Below are positions 1 to 8,589 of a stretch of 64,000 bases of DNA, in pieces. The stretch lies in contig CAVXCS010000006.1 in the NCBI GenBank assembly GCA_963760375.1, positions 1 to 64,000 on the forward strand, given 5' to 3'. Below the pieces are notes generated by a model. The model saw only the letters and a program-made list of their open reading frames with translations, searched no databases and was not told the DNA's origin. The translations under genes and the position numbers were made by a program. This DNA comes from Pelagihabitans sp963760375 (GTDB lineage: Bacteria > Bacteroidota > Bacteroidia > Flavobacteriales > Flavobacteriaceae). Numbering within the stretch: position 1 is the stretch's first letter; each line of letters starts with the position of its first letter.

Positions 1-246
1 AATTATACCTTTGAACAGTGGTCCGAACAACAAGCTGATAAATACTACCAATTATTACTGGATACTTGTCGCGAAATAGCCGAAAACCCAGATTTAGGAA
101 AAAACTATGAGGGAATCACTCATAATCTTCTTGGGTCGAGAACAAATCGACATATTATTTTCTACAGGAGAATTGATTCTGCCTTAGTAGAAATAACCCG
201 AATACTCCATGGCCGAATGGATCTGAAAGTGCGATTTTGGGAATAA
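1..246 (+). CDS. RelE/ParE-family toxin, 5' end outside window
   Basis: Frame 1 is open from the window edge to TAA at 244-246 and gives 81 residues beginning NYTFEQWSEQQADKYY. The order of motifs is that of ParE toxins of type II toxin-antitoxin systems: an N-terminal helix with WSxxQADxYY, a central GKNYEGI stretch, then SRTNRHIIFYRRID and a C-terminal EITRILHGRMD. ParE proteins poison DNA gyrase, and related RelE proteins cut mRNA on the ribosome. The complete protein is usually 95-100 residues, so roughly 15-20 residues and the antitoxin gene, which normally lies just upstream, fall outside the window. The gene is followed by an attC-like palindrome, and toxin-antitoxin genes are common cargo of cassette arrays. 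The family assignment is firm. The target is inferred. Confidence 0.85.
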   Translation, partial: NYTFEQWSEQQADKYYQLLLDTCREIAENPDLGKNYEGITHNLLGSRTNRHIIFYRRIDSALVEITRILHGRMDLKVRFWE

Positions 247-253
247 AAACTAC

Positions 254-379
254 ACCCAACAACGCCTATACCCCATTGCTTTTCATCGCTTGTTCTAATT
301 TGCTATCTTAGGTTCTTATAAATCATTCTGGTTTGGCCTGGGCTTTTAAAGCAACTGGGCATAGCCTAGACCGTTGGGT
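254..379 (+). repeat. attC-like imperfect palindrome A
   Basis: The segment starts ACCCAAC (254-260) and ends GTTGGGT (373-379). These match the integron core-site consensus RYYYAAC and GTTRRRY exactly and are complementary to each other. Inside them GCCTATACCCCATTGCTTT (264-282) faces AAAGCAACTGGGCATAGCC (about 348-366), an imperfect inverted repeat. The 126-bp length, the unpaired bases in one arm and its place between a ParE gene and a small ORF all fit an attC recombination site. No integrase gene is in the window, so function is inferred. Confidence 0.55.
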
Positions 380-396
380 ATATTAAAAAAAAGAAA

Positions 397-594
397 ATGG
401 ATCGTATAGTTAGACTTTTGCTTTGGACACTGCTTATCGTAAATGCAGTCGCCCTATTTGTTACTTTAATCGATTTATGGCCCGGTAATCCATTAAAGAA
501 TTACAGTTTTCTTCTTGTGATATCCTTTATAACTTTGGGTGGTTTTATACGTCAGGCAATCAAAAAAAAATCTGAAAAGCAATTAACAGAGTAA
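397..594 (+). CDS. Small two-helix membrane protein, unknown function
   Basis: This 65-residue protein has two predicted membrane segments, about residues 5-27 (RLLLWTLLIVNAVALFVTLI) and 38-55 (FLLVISFITLGGFI), and a basic, hydrophilic tail (RQAIKKKSEKQLTE). I do not recognise a family. It lies alone between two attC-like palindromes, in the position and orientation expected for a single-gene cassette. The ATG at 397 comes 17 bp after the first palindrome, behind an A-rich leader typical of Flavobacteriaceae. It could be an inner-membrane accessory of a lost neighbour. The reading frame looks real because of the clear hydrophobic pattern and the clean stop. Confidence 0.6.
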   Translation: MDRIVRLLLWTLLIVNAVALFVTLIDLWPGNPLKNYSFLLVISFITLGGFIRQAIKKKSEKQLTE

Positions 595-642
595 GTTCAA
601 TGAATCTTTAGGACCACTCGATTTTCAAAAATCAATAACATA

Positions 643-735
643 CCCTAACAACGGCTAGAACCTGCCTGTCCGTCCTCCGTACTAGACTTCGGAAGGTGGG
701 CCGGCAGGCAGGAATCATACCTAAGACCGTTACCA
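643..735 (+). repeat. attC-like palindrome B with a GC-rich insert
   Basis: It begins CCCTAACAACGGC and ends CATACCTAAGACCGTTACC, the same right-end pattern (CATA..C..AGACCGTT) as palindromes A and D. The middle is a GC-rich hairpin pairing CCTGCCTG (665-672) with CAGGCAGG (about 704-711), of the kind dispersed in Bacteroidota intergenic DNA. The outer core bases match less well than in A (GTTACCA against GTTGGGT), so the site may be degenerate. Confidence 0.4.
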
Positions 736-832
736 ACAATTTGAGAATATTGTTGCGAGATAACCATTCTTAAACTTTTTGCGTCTATGTATATATAAGA
801 TCAATCCTGATTTCATCTAATATTTTAAATTT

Positions 833-1287
833 ATGTTTGAGAACGCAAAAATTGATATTAGAGTTAAACTAGCTTCGTTATGGACTGCATTAATATTTCT
901 GTATGTATATGCAGATTATTTTGATGGATTGACGTCTTCAACTCAAGAAATGGTCAAAAACCTTGAAACACCTCTTGGCCCTCTAACTCCAGAATTGTTG
1001 TTGTTATTTTCAGTGATTACAATAGTACCTTCATCCATGATATTCCTGTCTATCTTCTTAAAACCAAAAATCAATAGGATACTTAACATGGTGATCCCAG
1101 TTCTTTGGTCTTCAATGTCAGTCCTTTTATTGTTGATACTATTAATTCAGATTGGCATAAGTTTTATGCGCTTTTTCAGTTTGTTGAGTTTATTATTCTG
1201 ATTATTATTATTTACCAGGCTTATAAATGGCCGAAAAAGAGTCAAAGTTTGATTCATAAAACTTTTGGCAACAGCTTGTATAATTAA
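833..1287 (+). pseudogene. DUF6326-like membrane protein broken by a frameshift
   Basis: Two overlapping frames together make one recognisable protein. Frame 2 from ATG 833 gives MFENAKIDIRVKLASLWTAL, then YADYFDG, SVITIVPSSMIFLSIFLK and PKINRILNMV. Frame 1, open from 1105 to 1287, supplies the C-terminus with SDWHKFYALFQFVEFI and YQAYKWPKK. DUF6326 proteins are about 130-140 residues with four membrane helices, an N-terminal KIDIRVKLxxLW and a C-terminal AxxWPK, so each frame holds only part. Translation must move from frame 2 to frame 1 at about 1130-1145, equivalent to one missing base. As read, frame 2 ends at 1201 without the last helix. The role of DUF6326 is unknown. The cause is either true decay or a sequencing error. 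Confidence 0.65.
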
Positions 1288-1495
1288 GCATTCGGAATCC
1301 ATAGCTTGACATTTTTTTCTACATTTAAACTTCAGGATATCCTGAAACTGATTTGACATAGCCAGTTTAGCCTTCCAGCCGAAGCGCGTCGACGAGTTTG
1401 CGGTTCTACGCAGCGGCCGATTCCATTGGCGCAAAACGGCTTAAGCCTTTCCAAATCAAACACAAGTGCGATAGGCAACATTAAAACAAACATAT
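1288..1495. other. Intergenic stretch with a perfect palindrome and a possible degenerate attC end
   Basis: There is no convincing gene here. It contains a perfect 16-bp palindrome, TTCAGGATATCCTGAA, at 1331-1346. Near its end is GTGCGATAGGCAAC (about 1466-1479), which resembles an attC right core with GTT changed to GAT. The GC-rich middle (1375-1440) is unlike its flanks. Confidence 0.3.
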
Positions 1496-2457
1496 GTGAG
1501 AAGAATAAATAGCATCTTAATAATTTCAATATTTTGGCTTTTCAGCTGTAAAACTGAAACTGAAATTCCAAGAGTTGAGTACTCGAAAGAAGTAGTTTCA
1601 AGTCCTATTCCTTTTGCAAAAGGAGTAATTTCCACAAATAAAAATAGTGAATTTGAACTCACATTTTCAGCGGACGGACAAACAGTGTACTTCTCAAGGA
1701 GAGCACCTGAAAAAAAGCAAAAAATTTACGTAAGTAACTTCAAAAATGGAAAATGGACAGCGCCTATACTTGCCAACTTCTCCATTGACCGGGATGAAAC
1801 CGCTTCCATAACACCTGACGGAAAATATTTATTTTTTGGTTCAGAACGTCCAATACCTGAAAAACCGAATAAAGGAACCTTCGATATGAACATCTGGATG
1901 ATGGAAAGAACAGATAATGGTTGGAGCGAACCAAGACCATTACCCGAACCAATTAATGCGGTTCAATTAGAAAATGAAAAATGGCCCTCTTCAAACAATA
2001 ATTTCTTTTTCACAAATGATAACAAAACTTTTTATTTCACATCGATGATGCGTGGAACAAAAAGTATAAAACTTTATGAAACAAAATTTGACGGAAAAGA
2101 TTTTTCTGAACCAAAAGCGATAGACGGAATTTGGGACGATGAAAAATTTTGGATTTATTCTGCTGTGATTTCACCAAATGGAAAATATCTGGTTTTCAAT
2201 TCTTATGAAGCTCCAGGAGGAGAAGGTGGAGAGGATGTTTTTGTATCACGTAAAACGGAAAATGGATGGAGCAAGGCCAAATCAATAGGAAAATTGGTTA
2301 ACACAAAGATGAGGAAGGCAGTCCAAGATTTTCAAGAGACGGCAAATATTTCTTTTTCAGCAGAGCAGAAAATTTAGGAAATTATGAGTACGGTGAATGG
2401 AACATCTTCTTCGTTGAAACCGAATATCTTAATTTGGAAAACATCTTTAAAAATTAA
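1496..2457 (+). pseudogene. WD40-like PD40 lipoprotein with a 1-nt frameshift
   Basis: A GTG start at 1496 (ATG at 1494 runs straight into TGA) opens a lipoprotein leader ending in LFSC. The body shows TolB/PD40 beta-propeller blades: LTFSADGQTVYFSRR, ASITPDGKYLFFGSERP, FTNDNKTFYFTS and AVISPNGKYLVFNSYEAPGG. At 2311-2314 the frame breaks. The next blade, EGSPRFSRDGKYFFFSRAEN, continues one base out of register, runs through NYEYGEWNIFFVETEY and stops at TAA 2455-2457. One extra G in ATGAGGAAGG would restore a full-length protein of about 320 residues. As read, the product ends at 2377 with a scrambled tail. PD40 proteins of this type are cell-surface or periplasmic lipoproteins of unknown role. 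The MORN protein starts 10 bp after the true end. Confidence 0.8.
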
Positions 2458-2467
2458 AACAATTGAT

Positions 2468-2986
2468 ATGAAATCAATAGTTCTTTTATCAATTGTAGTT
2501 TTTTGGTCAATTTCCACCTTTGGGCAAAACGTAGTTGATATTTCCAAGACTCAAAAAATAACCAAGAAGGGAATGGAGATAACTACCTTTCAAGAAAAGC
2601 CATTAACAGGTGTTTTAATCGAAAATCATCCTAATGGCAAGCCTAAATCGTGGACTAAAATGAAAGATGGTTTACCTGATGGATTATGGCAAGAATGGTA
2701 TGAGAACGGACAATTAAAATTTAATGCCTATTGGCTTGCAGGCAAAGGACACGGCCTTTGGGAATACTACCACGAAAATGGAGTATTACGTCAAGAGGAG
2801 TTTTACAATATGGATATTCCAATTGGAATCCAAAAATACTTCTACAACAACGGGCGGTTAAAGTCCAAGTCGAGCTGGTTAAATGCAAAGAAACACGGAA
2901 TTTGGACTTTCTTTAATGAATCGGGAAATTTAATGAGAACGGAAATATATGCTGAGGACAAATTGGTTTCAACAAGCGAAAAATAA
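2468..2986 (+). CDS. MORN-variant repeat protein, exported
   Basis: I chose ATG 2468 (172 aa) rather than the upstream in-frame ATG at 2384. It gives a clean signal peptide, MKSIVLLSIVVFWSISTFGQ, and leaves the end of the upstream PD40 gene free. The mature protein consists of MORN-variant repeats of the YwqK type: ENHPNGKPKSWTKM, DGLWQEWYENGQLKF, HGLWEYYHENGVLRQ, KYFYNNGRLKSKSSW and HGIWTFFNESGNLM. Such repeats form extended beta structures in Bacteroidota envelope proteins. Some members are annotated as toxin-antitoxin antitoxins on thin evidence. A second protein of this class lies at 36032-36655. Function here is not known. Confidence 0.8.
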   Translation: MKSIVLLSIVVFWSISTFGQNVVDISKTQKITKKGMEITTFQEKPLTGVLIENHPNGKPKSWTKMKDGLPDGLWQEWYENGQLKFNAYWLAGKGHGLWEYYHENGVLRQEEFYNMDIPIGIQKYFYNNGRLKSKSSWLNAKKHGIWTFFNESGNLMRTEIYAEDKLVSTSEK

Positions 2987-3230
2987 AAAATGTTGCGTAA
3001 CAATGTATATGCGACGTTGTGCTTCATTATCCCTACGCTATTCAACGTCGCCGAAGCTATGTTGATTTTAGTGCTTCGGAATAGAAACTATGACCAACCA
3101 ATAACCGATGATATTATCGAAACTTAATCACGCCTTGGCGTGATCAAATGTCCCGGGGACATTTGGTTGAGATAACTCCGCCAGAGACGGACACGCGCTT
3201 GCGGACTTACTAAAAGATTAAATAAAAACT
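2987..3230. other. Intergenic stretch with two adjacent perfect hairpins
   Basis: No gene is seen. Two hairpins stand back to back: ATCACGCC/GGCGTGAT with a TT loop (3127-3144), and CAAATGTCCC/GGGACATTTG with a single G between the arms (3145-3165). There is no T-run after them, so they are not classical terminators. GCGTAACAATGTATATGCGA at about 2995-3014 resembles the left end of an attC-like site, but no matching right end was found. Confidence 0.45.
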
Positions 3231-3996
3231 ATGATTAAGTTTTTTAGACGAATTAGACAGGAACTGCTAACCGAAAACAAATTCAGTAAATATCTGCTCT
3301 ATGCAATCGGAGAAATCATTCTTGTCGTCATTGGAATATTGATAGCGTTACAAATTAATAATTGGAATCAAAATAGGCTTAAAGGAAAAAAGGAAATACA
3401 GATTTTAAAGTCTTTCGAAACTCAATTTCAAAATGATATATCTCAGTTTGATGAAAGTCTGAAATTCTACGAAGCTGCATCAAAGTCTATTGATATCATT
3501 ATCTACCATCTCGAAAATAAAATCCCCTATAATGATTCGCTAAATCAACATTTCTATTTATCAACAAGATTTTACGGAGATTCAGATTTAGATAATAACG
3601 TTTTTGAATCCTTAAAATCGCTTGGTGTAGATCTCATCTCTAATACGGATATCAGAAAAAGAATTACTCAATTATATGAAGATGATGATGAATGGATAGT
3701 CAACTTTGAAATAGTTTATAGAGATTTCCTTTTTAATGCAAGTGAAAACATATTTAACACTCGATTTAAAGATTATTGGGGAGGTGATTATAAAGATTTG
3801 ACATATAGCCAAGGAGAAATGATTCCCCTAGATTATGAAAGCTTACAAACAGATCAGGAATACCTTATATTTTATCCGGACTCAGAAGAATCATCTTGGT
3901 TGGATGATATATAAACCTATCGAAGAAACAAAAGCAAAATTAATAGCGTTGTCGAAGGATTTGAATAAAGAAATCGAGCGACTGGAGAAGAAATAA
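3231..3996 (+). pseudogene. DUF6090 membrane protein with a C-terminal frameshift
   Basis: The N-terminus MIKFFRRIRQELLTENKFSK followed by YLLYAIGEIILVVIGILIAL and QINNWN is the DUF6090 signature: a basic amphipathic start and one membrane helix. A helical soluble domain follows to about residue 218. The frame then ends early at 3914 (SSWLDDI). In the next frame the expected ending continues as GWMIYKPIEETKAKLIALSK with a final coiled coil, and stops at TAA 3994-3996. The shift lies at about 3880-3908. Two intact paralogues are at 13176-13895 and 37612-38361. The DUF6090 role is unknown. Loss of the terminal coiled coil may or may not abolish function. Confidence 0.75.
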
Positions 3997-4001
3997 CGAA
4001 A

Positions 4002-4164
4002 GCACAACAATGAGCTATAAGCAATGGCACTGTTCTTCCCAATCTCTGAAAATCCTCGTGGATTTTCAGGTTGGTTTTTGGTTGCAAAGTTAAATTGCTT
4101 TGCCTTCCTCTCGATACGCGCGTCGGCGGCAGGTCGCAATTACTCATAGCCGAGACCGTTAGGT
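4002..4164 (+). repeat. attC-like imperfect palindrome D
   Basis: The left end is GCACAACAATGAGCTATAAG. The right end is CATAGCCGAGACCGTTAGGT, whose last seven bases (4158-4164) match the core GTTRRRY exactly. The right end is nearly the same as in palindrome A (CATAGCCTAGACCGTTGGGT). The 163-bp interior holds further inverted repeats and a GC-rich block (about 4110-4138). It sits between the broken DUF6090 gene and the broken propeller/cyclase gene. Confidence 0.5.
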
Positions 4165-4182
4165 GGAAATAAAGTCATATAA

Positions 4183-7100
4183 ATGGGAAATACTGCAAAT
4201 TTAAAACAACGCCTTAAAGAGAAATATCAATTAGTTGGTTCAATTGCTATTATATTTCAATCGTTGAGCTTACATCACCGCATATTCACCCCATTTCCGC
4301 TAAATCCTCCACTAAATGCCGTACCAATCCTATGTTGGCTCCTAATCATCGCTAGCTGCAGTCAACCACAAGAAGAACAGAAATACAGACCAAATGTCTC
4401 TGTCACAAAAGTGGATGGAATTGTAATTCAAGACAGTATTAGCCCGCCGATAGTAACCAAAATAACTCCCGCTAATGCACCTAAGATAGTCCAGGCAGGA
4501 AAACCAAAAACTACCATACACCCAAAATCCAAAGTGCCTGGTGATGCATTCTTTACTCAATATACAGAGGAGGATGGTCTTTCATCTAAGAACACCTCTA
4601 AGATCATCGAAGATAGAAATGGCAACCTTTGGATCGGTGTTTACCACGAAGGATTGACCAAATTCGATGGAAGTAATTTTATTCATTACACCACCGCAAA
4701 TGGAATGCAGAATCCATGGCCTTATTGGCTAGCAGCAGACAAGACAGGAAATATTTGGTCTTATGTTGGGGAAGGATGGGTTACAAAATACGATGGTATA
4801 CGCTTTACAAATTACTACTCAATTGATGATGAGTTATTTAATTAGGCGAGGGACATGATGATAGACAAGAATGATCGAATGTGGTTTGCTACGCAGAATG
4901 GCTTATTGAAATATGAGGTTGACAAAGATTCAGGAACGGAAAAAGTGACCAGATATACTACGGAAAACGGCCTAAAGGATAATTTTGTAACCCTTCTGGA
5001 GGAAGACCTTAATGGTAATATTTGGATAGGTAGCGACAATTTCGGGCTTACCAAATTTGATCCAGATGCTACTATGGAATTTACCAACTACACCACAAAA
5101 GACGGTCTACCCAGTAATAATATCCAGGCTATCGAAGCTGATGATATGGGAAATATATGGATAGGAACCGACAAAGGACTCATAAATATAATGGTGATCA
5201 CTTTACACACTATACAACTAATGACGGTTTAACTAATAATGATGTGCAATGCATTAAGATCAGATAGCGAGGGGAATATATGGATAGGAACCAACAAGGG
5301 TCTAAATCGTATCGAATTATTGGAAGATGGAGTAGAAAATATTATAAAATATATTTCGGACGAAAGTCTCATTAACGCTAGTGTAGCTGAAATCATAGAA
5401 GATCAACGCGGAGTTATCTGGATTGGCACAAACGAGTGCGGGCCTTTTTAGTTATAATCCAAGCAATCCTAGGCACTTCAATTATGGACGACTTATGCTT
5501 CAGGACAATGAGAACAACCTGTGGTTCAGTAAATTTGGCAGTGGAGTGACTAAGTTTGACGGTAAGCAATCGATGACCTACGGCACAGCCCAAGGCCTGG
5601 CAACCAATGACATCAGTAGAATATTTCAAGATAAAGAGGATAATTTATGGTTTGCAGGGAATAATACCTTGAGCAAATTTGATGGCAAGACCTTTACCAA
5701 ATTTACTTCTGCGCAAGGCTTACCTGACATTCGGGTGATGGATTGGGAAATAGATTCAAATGATAATATTTGGCTAGGTAGTTGGAACGATGGTGTGGTT
5801 AAATTTGACGGGAATAGTTTTACACATTATACATCTGCCCAGGGTTTATCTAAAAATACAGGCTATCAATTATTGGCCGATAAGACCGGCAATATCTGGA
5901 TGGGCGGAGAATATTTGAACAAGTTTGACGGCCAATATTTCACCAACTATTCTCCCAGTAAGTTATCCGAGCTGTATCAAACCGAACCATTAGTTCAAGA
6001 CCGGTATGGTAATATCTGGTTTGGTTCTCTTAAAGGTCTTGTTCGGTTCGATGGTGAAAACTTCACCAGGTATTCGACCGCTCACGGACTTTCAGACAAT
6101 AATTTAGTACGTTAATGACCGGTGCAGTGGAGGATTCGATACATGATCTTCTTTGGGTTAATACAAAAAGAGGTGTATCGGCCTTAAAATTAAGTTCAAT
6201 GCAGTCTGTGGAACCTGACAGCCTCAGCTTTAGAAATTATAATTCCAATACTGATTACATCGAGCGCGTGGATTTTGTTGACAACGAAGGAATAATATGG
6301 GGAGGTTGGAAAAGGGAAAAATATCCGAATGGATATTGATACTGAGGTTAATCAGATTAAAGATTTTGATATACAAATTAAAAATGTCGGGATTAACAAT
6401 GAAAAAGTTAGTTGGTATCTCATGAACCCAAACCCTTCGCCATATGATAGTCTAGCGGCATTGAACGAAATGGCGCTAACCTTTGGGAAGATTTTAACGC
6501 CTCCTGAGCAAAACCAATTGAAGCGTAAATACCAGGATATTCAATTTGACAGCATCAGCCGGTACTACCCGGTACCTCAAAATCTCATACTTCCTTATTC
6601 CAAGAATGACATTAGCTTCGAATTTGTGGCTATAGATCTAGCGATGGGAAATCAAATAGAATATCAATATCTATTAGAAGGCTATAATAATGATTGGAGC
6701 ATCTTGGATAAAAAAACTTCTGCGAATTTTGGTAATATAGAAGAAGGCAATTACACTTTTCGGATAAGAGCAGTGAATCCTGATGGTGTTTGGAGTGAGC
6801 GGCATTTTGACTTCAAAGTACTGCCACCATGGTGGCGCACATGGTGGGCTATAGCCTTGTATGTTACGGGAGCATTATTTTCAATCTATTCATTTGTACA
6901 ATGGAGAATTTCAGCGCTGAAAAAACAGCAAAAAAAACTAGAACAGATTGTTACTGATCGTACGGCCGAAGTTGTGGCCCAAAAAGATGAATTGGCCAAA
7001 CAAAATGTGACCATCACAAAAGAAAAAAAACGATCCGATGAACTTCTCCTTAACATTTTACCCTCCGAAACTGCTGAAGAACTAAAACAGTATGGATCCG

Positions 7101-7669
7101 CAAAAGCAAAAAATTACGATACGGTCACTGTACTTTTTACTGATTTTAAGGGATTCTCACATCATGCTGAAAAGCTTACACCGGAGGAACTTGTTGCCAA
7201 GCTTGATCACTGTTTCAAAGCTTTTGACCGAATAATGGGTGAGTACAATATTGAAAAGATCAAAACAATTGGTGATGCATATATGGCAGCCGCGGGATTA
7301 CCTAAGACCAATACAAGCAATCCGGTTGACGCTGTTCGAGCAGGATTGAAAATCCGAGACTTTATGTTGATGTACAAGGAAGAATGTAAATCAAAAGGTC
7401 AAGAACCTTTCGAAATACGAATTGGAATACATACCGGACCCGTGGTGGCAGGAATTGTTGGAATCAAAAAATTCGCATATGACATCTGGGGGGACGCTGT
7501 AAATTTGGCGTCCCGAATGGAAAGCAGCGGAGAGGTAGGAAAGGTGAACATTAGTCAAAGTACGTTTGAGCATTTGAAAGACAGGAAGGAGTTTTCCTTT
7601 GTTTCCAGAGGCATGATAAAAGCAAAGAATAAAGGGGAAGTTGAGATGTATTTTGTTGAATATAGGTAA
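4183..7669 (+). pseudogene. Propeller-receptor/adenylate cyclase, broken by a stop and several frameshifts
   Basis: Assembled across frames, this is a lipoprotein-like leader (LLIIASC), then about ten two-component-regulator propeller blades (NGNIWIGSDNFGLTKFD type), a Y_Y_Y domain (NDISFEFVAIDL to NYTFRIRAVNPDG), one membrane helix (WWAIALYVTGALFSIYSFV), a signalling coiled coil and a class III cyclase domain. The cyclase keeps both metal aspartates (FTDFKGFS, TIGDAYM) and the Lys/Asp pair (EKIKTIGD, AYDIWGDAVN) typical of adenylate rather than guanylate cyclases. Lesions are an in-frame TAG at 4843-4845 and frame changes at about 5181-5187, 5255, 5425-5440, 6105-6120 and 6320-6335. The last frame (6329-7669) still encodes an intact Y_Y_Y-TM-cyclase piece but has lost the sensor. 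Intact relatives sense ligands with the propeller and make cAMP. This copy is almost certainly dead. Confidence 0.88.
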
Positions 7670-7887
7670 CGCTAATCAGACTCTCTATTCGCAATGGCGT
7701 AAACAATTGACATTGAAATAATCAATTCCAATGGATTATATATAGTGAAAATCAATGCGAACAAATGCATTCGAATTGATTAAATTCATAAAATATTGAA
7801 CAGGCGCCAACAAAGCATAACTGTCCATACCTCCCAAAAGGTCGGCGCGTCAGGTATGCAGGGAACATGTACAGGACCTAAAGGCTA

Positions 7888-8376
7888 TTACTTGTTCCCT
7901 TTGATCGGCAAATAATTTTTCTTTAAAAAAGCTTGATAACGAGCTTCTTGCAGATACGGACCTGCCTCCACAGAACCATTAAATTTGAACACATTATAGA
8001 TGTCTTTTTCTCTATCCAGGTAGTAATACATAGAATCCCGTTCCTTTAGAATGGCAAAGACAATGGCCATTTGATAGTTTTTCAATACGTCTTTGTCTAA
8101 AATTGAACGCACTTTTTTAATCTCATTTAGTTGGGCATGCGATATGGCAAGATCAAAATAATGTGTATAAACAAAACTTTCGATAAACTTTTCTGCTTCA
8201 TTATATTTTCCCGAATAATACTGGTAGTTAAAACCTAAATAGGATCTCATAAAATCGGAAAACAGGCTGGAAAAATAGGGGTCGGTCATTTCCTTAAAGA
8301 TAAAGAGAATATCGCTATACTCCTTAAAACAAAAAAGTGTCCCGATTTTTCCAAGGAAATTTGGCAAGCTTCTCAT
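7888..8376 (-). pseudogene. C-terminal fragment of a TPR regulator-type protein
   Basis: The 162 residues read like the last part of large Bacteroidota TPR proteins that begin with a FFxELKxRNVxKVA-type membrane segment and are often annotated as adenylate-cyclase or CadC-like regulators. The typical ending is seen: AIVFAILKERDSMYYYLD, then ARYQAFLKKNYLPI. The first residues do not look like a natural N-terminus, and the several hundred residues expected before this point are missing. An N-terminal fragment of the same family lies on the other side of the SusC/SusD pair (about 12980). I read this as a remnant rather than a working gene. A short stand-alone TPR protein remains possible. Confidence 0.55.
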
Positions 8377-8589
8377 GGGTATTTCCGAATCAAATATCGG
8401 ATTAACTCCGAAATCAGAACATTCTATTTAGCTAAACATCACATTTTCAAGGGTTGAAAATAAATCGTATCTTCTTATACCAAATCTGTCAGCGCAGAAC
8501 CTCAGCTTTAATCTCACGTTAACTCATCCTCTGGTTTGGGTTTTAATTGAGTTTGTAATTGGCCATTACACTAAATAACCAAACCAATT

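Noticed and set aside
1147..1662. Overlapping minus-strand ORFs over 1147-1662
   Set aside because: They lie antisense to the DUF6326 remnant and the PD40 gene, have no recognisable domains or leaders, and cross an intergenic region.
3127..3165. Transcription terminator
   Set aside because: The hairpins have loops of only 1-2 nt and no T-run on either strand.
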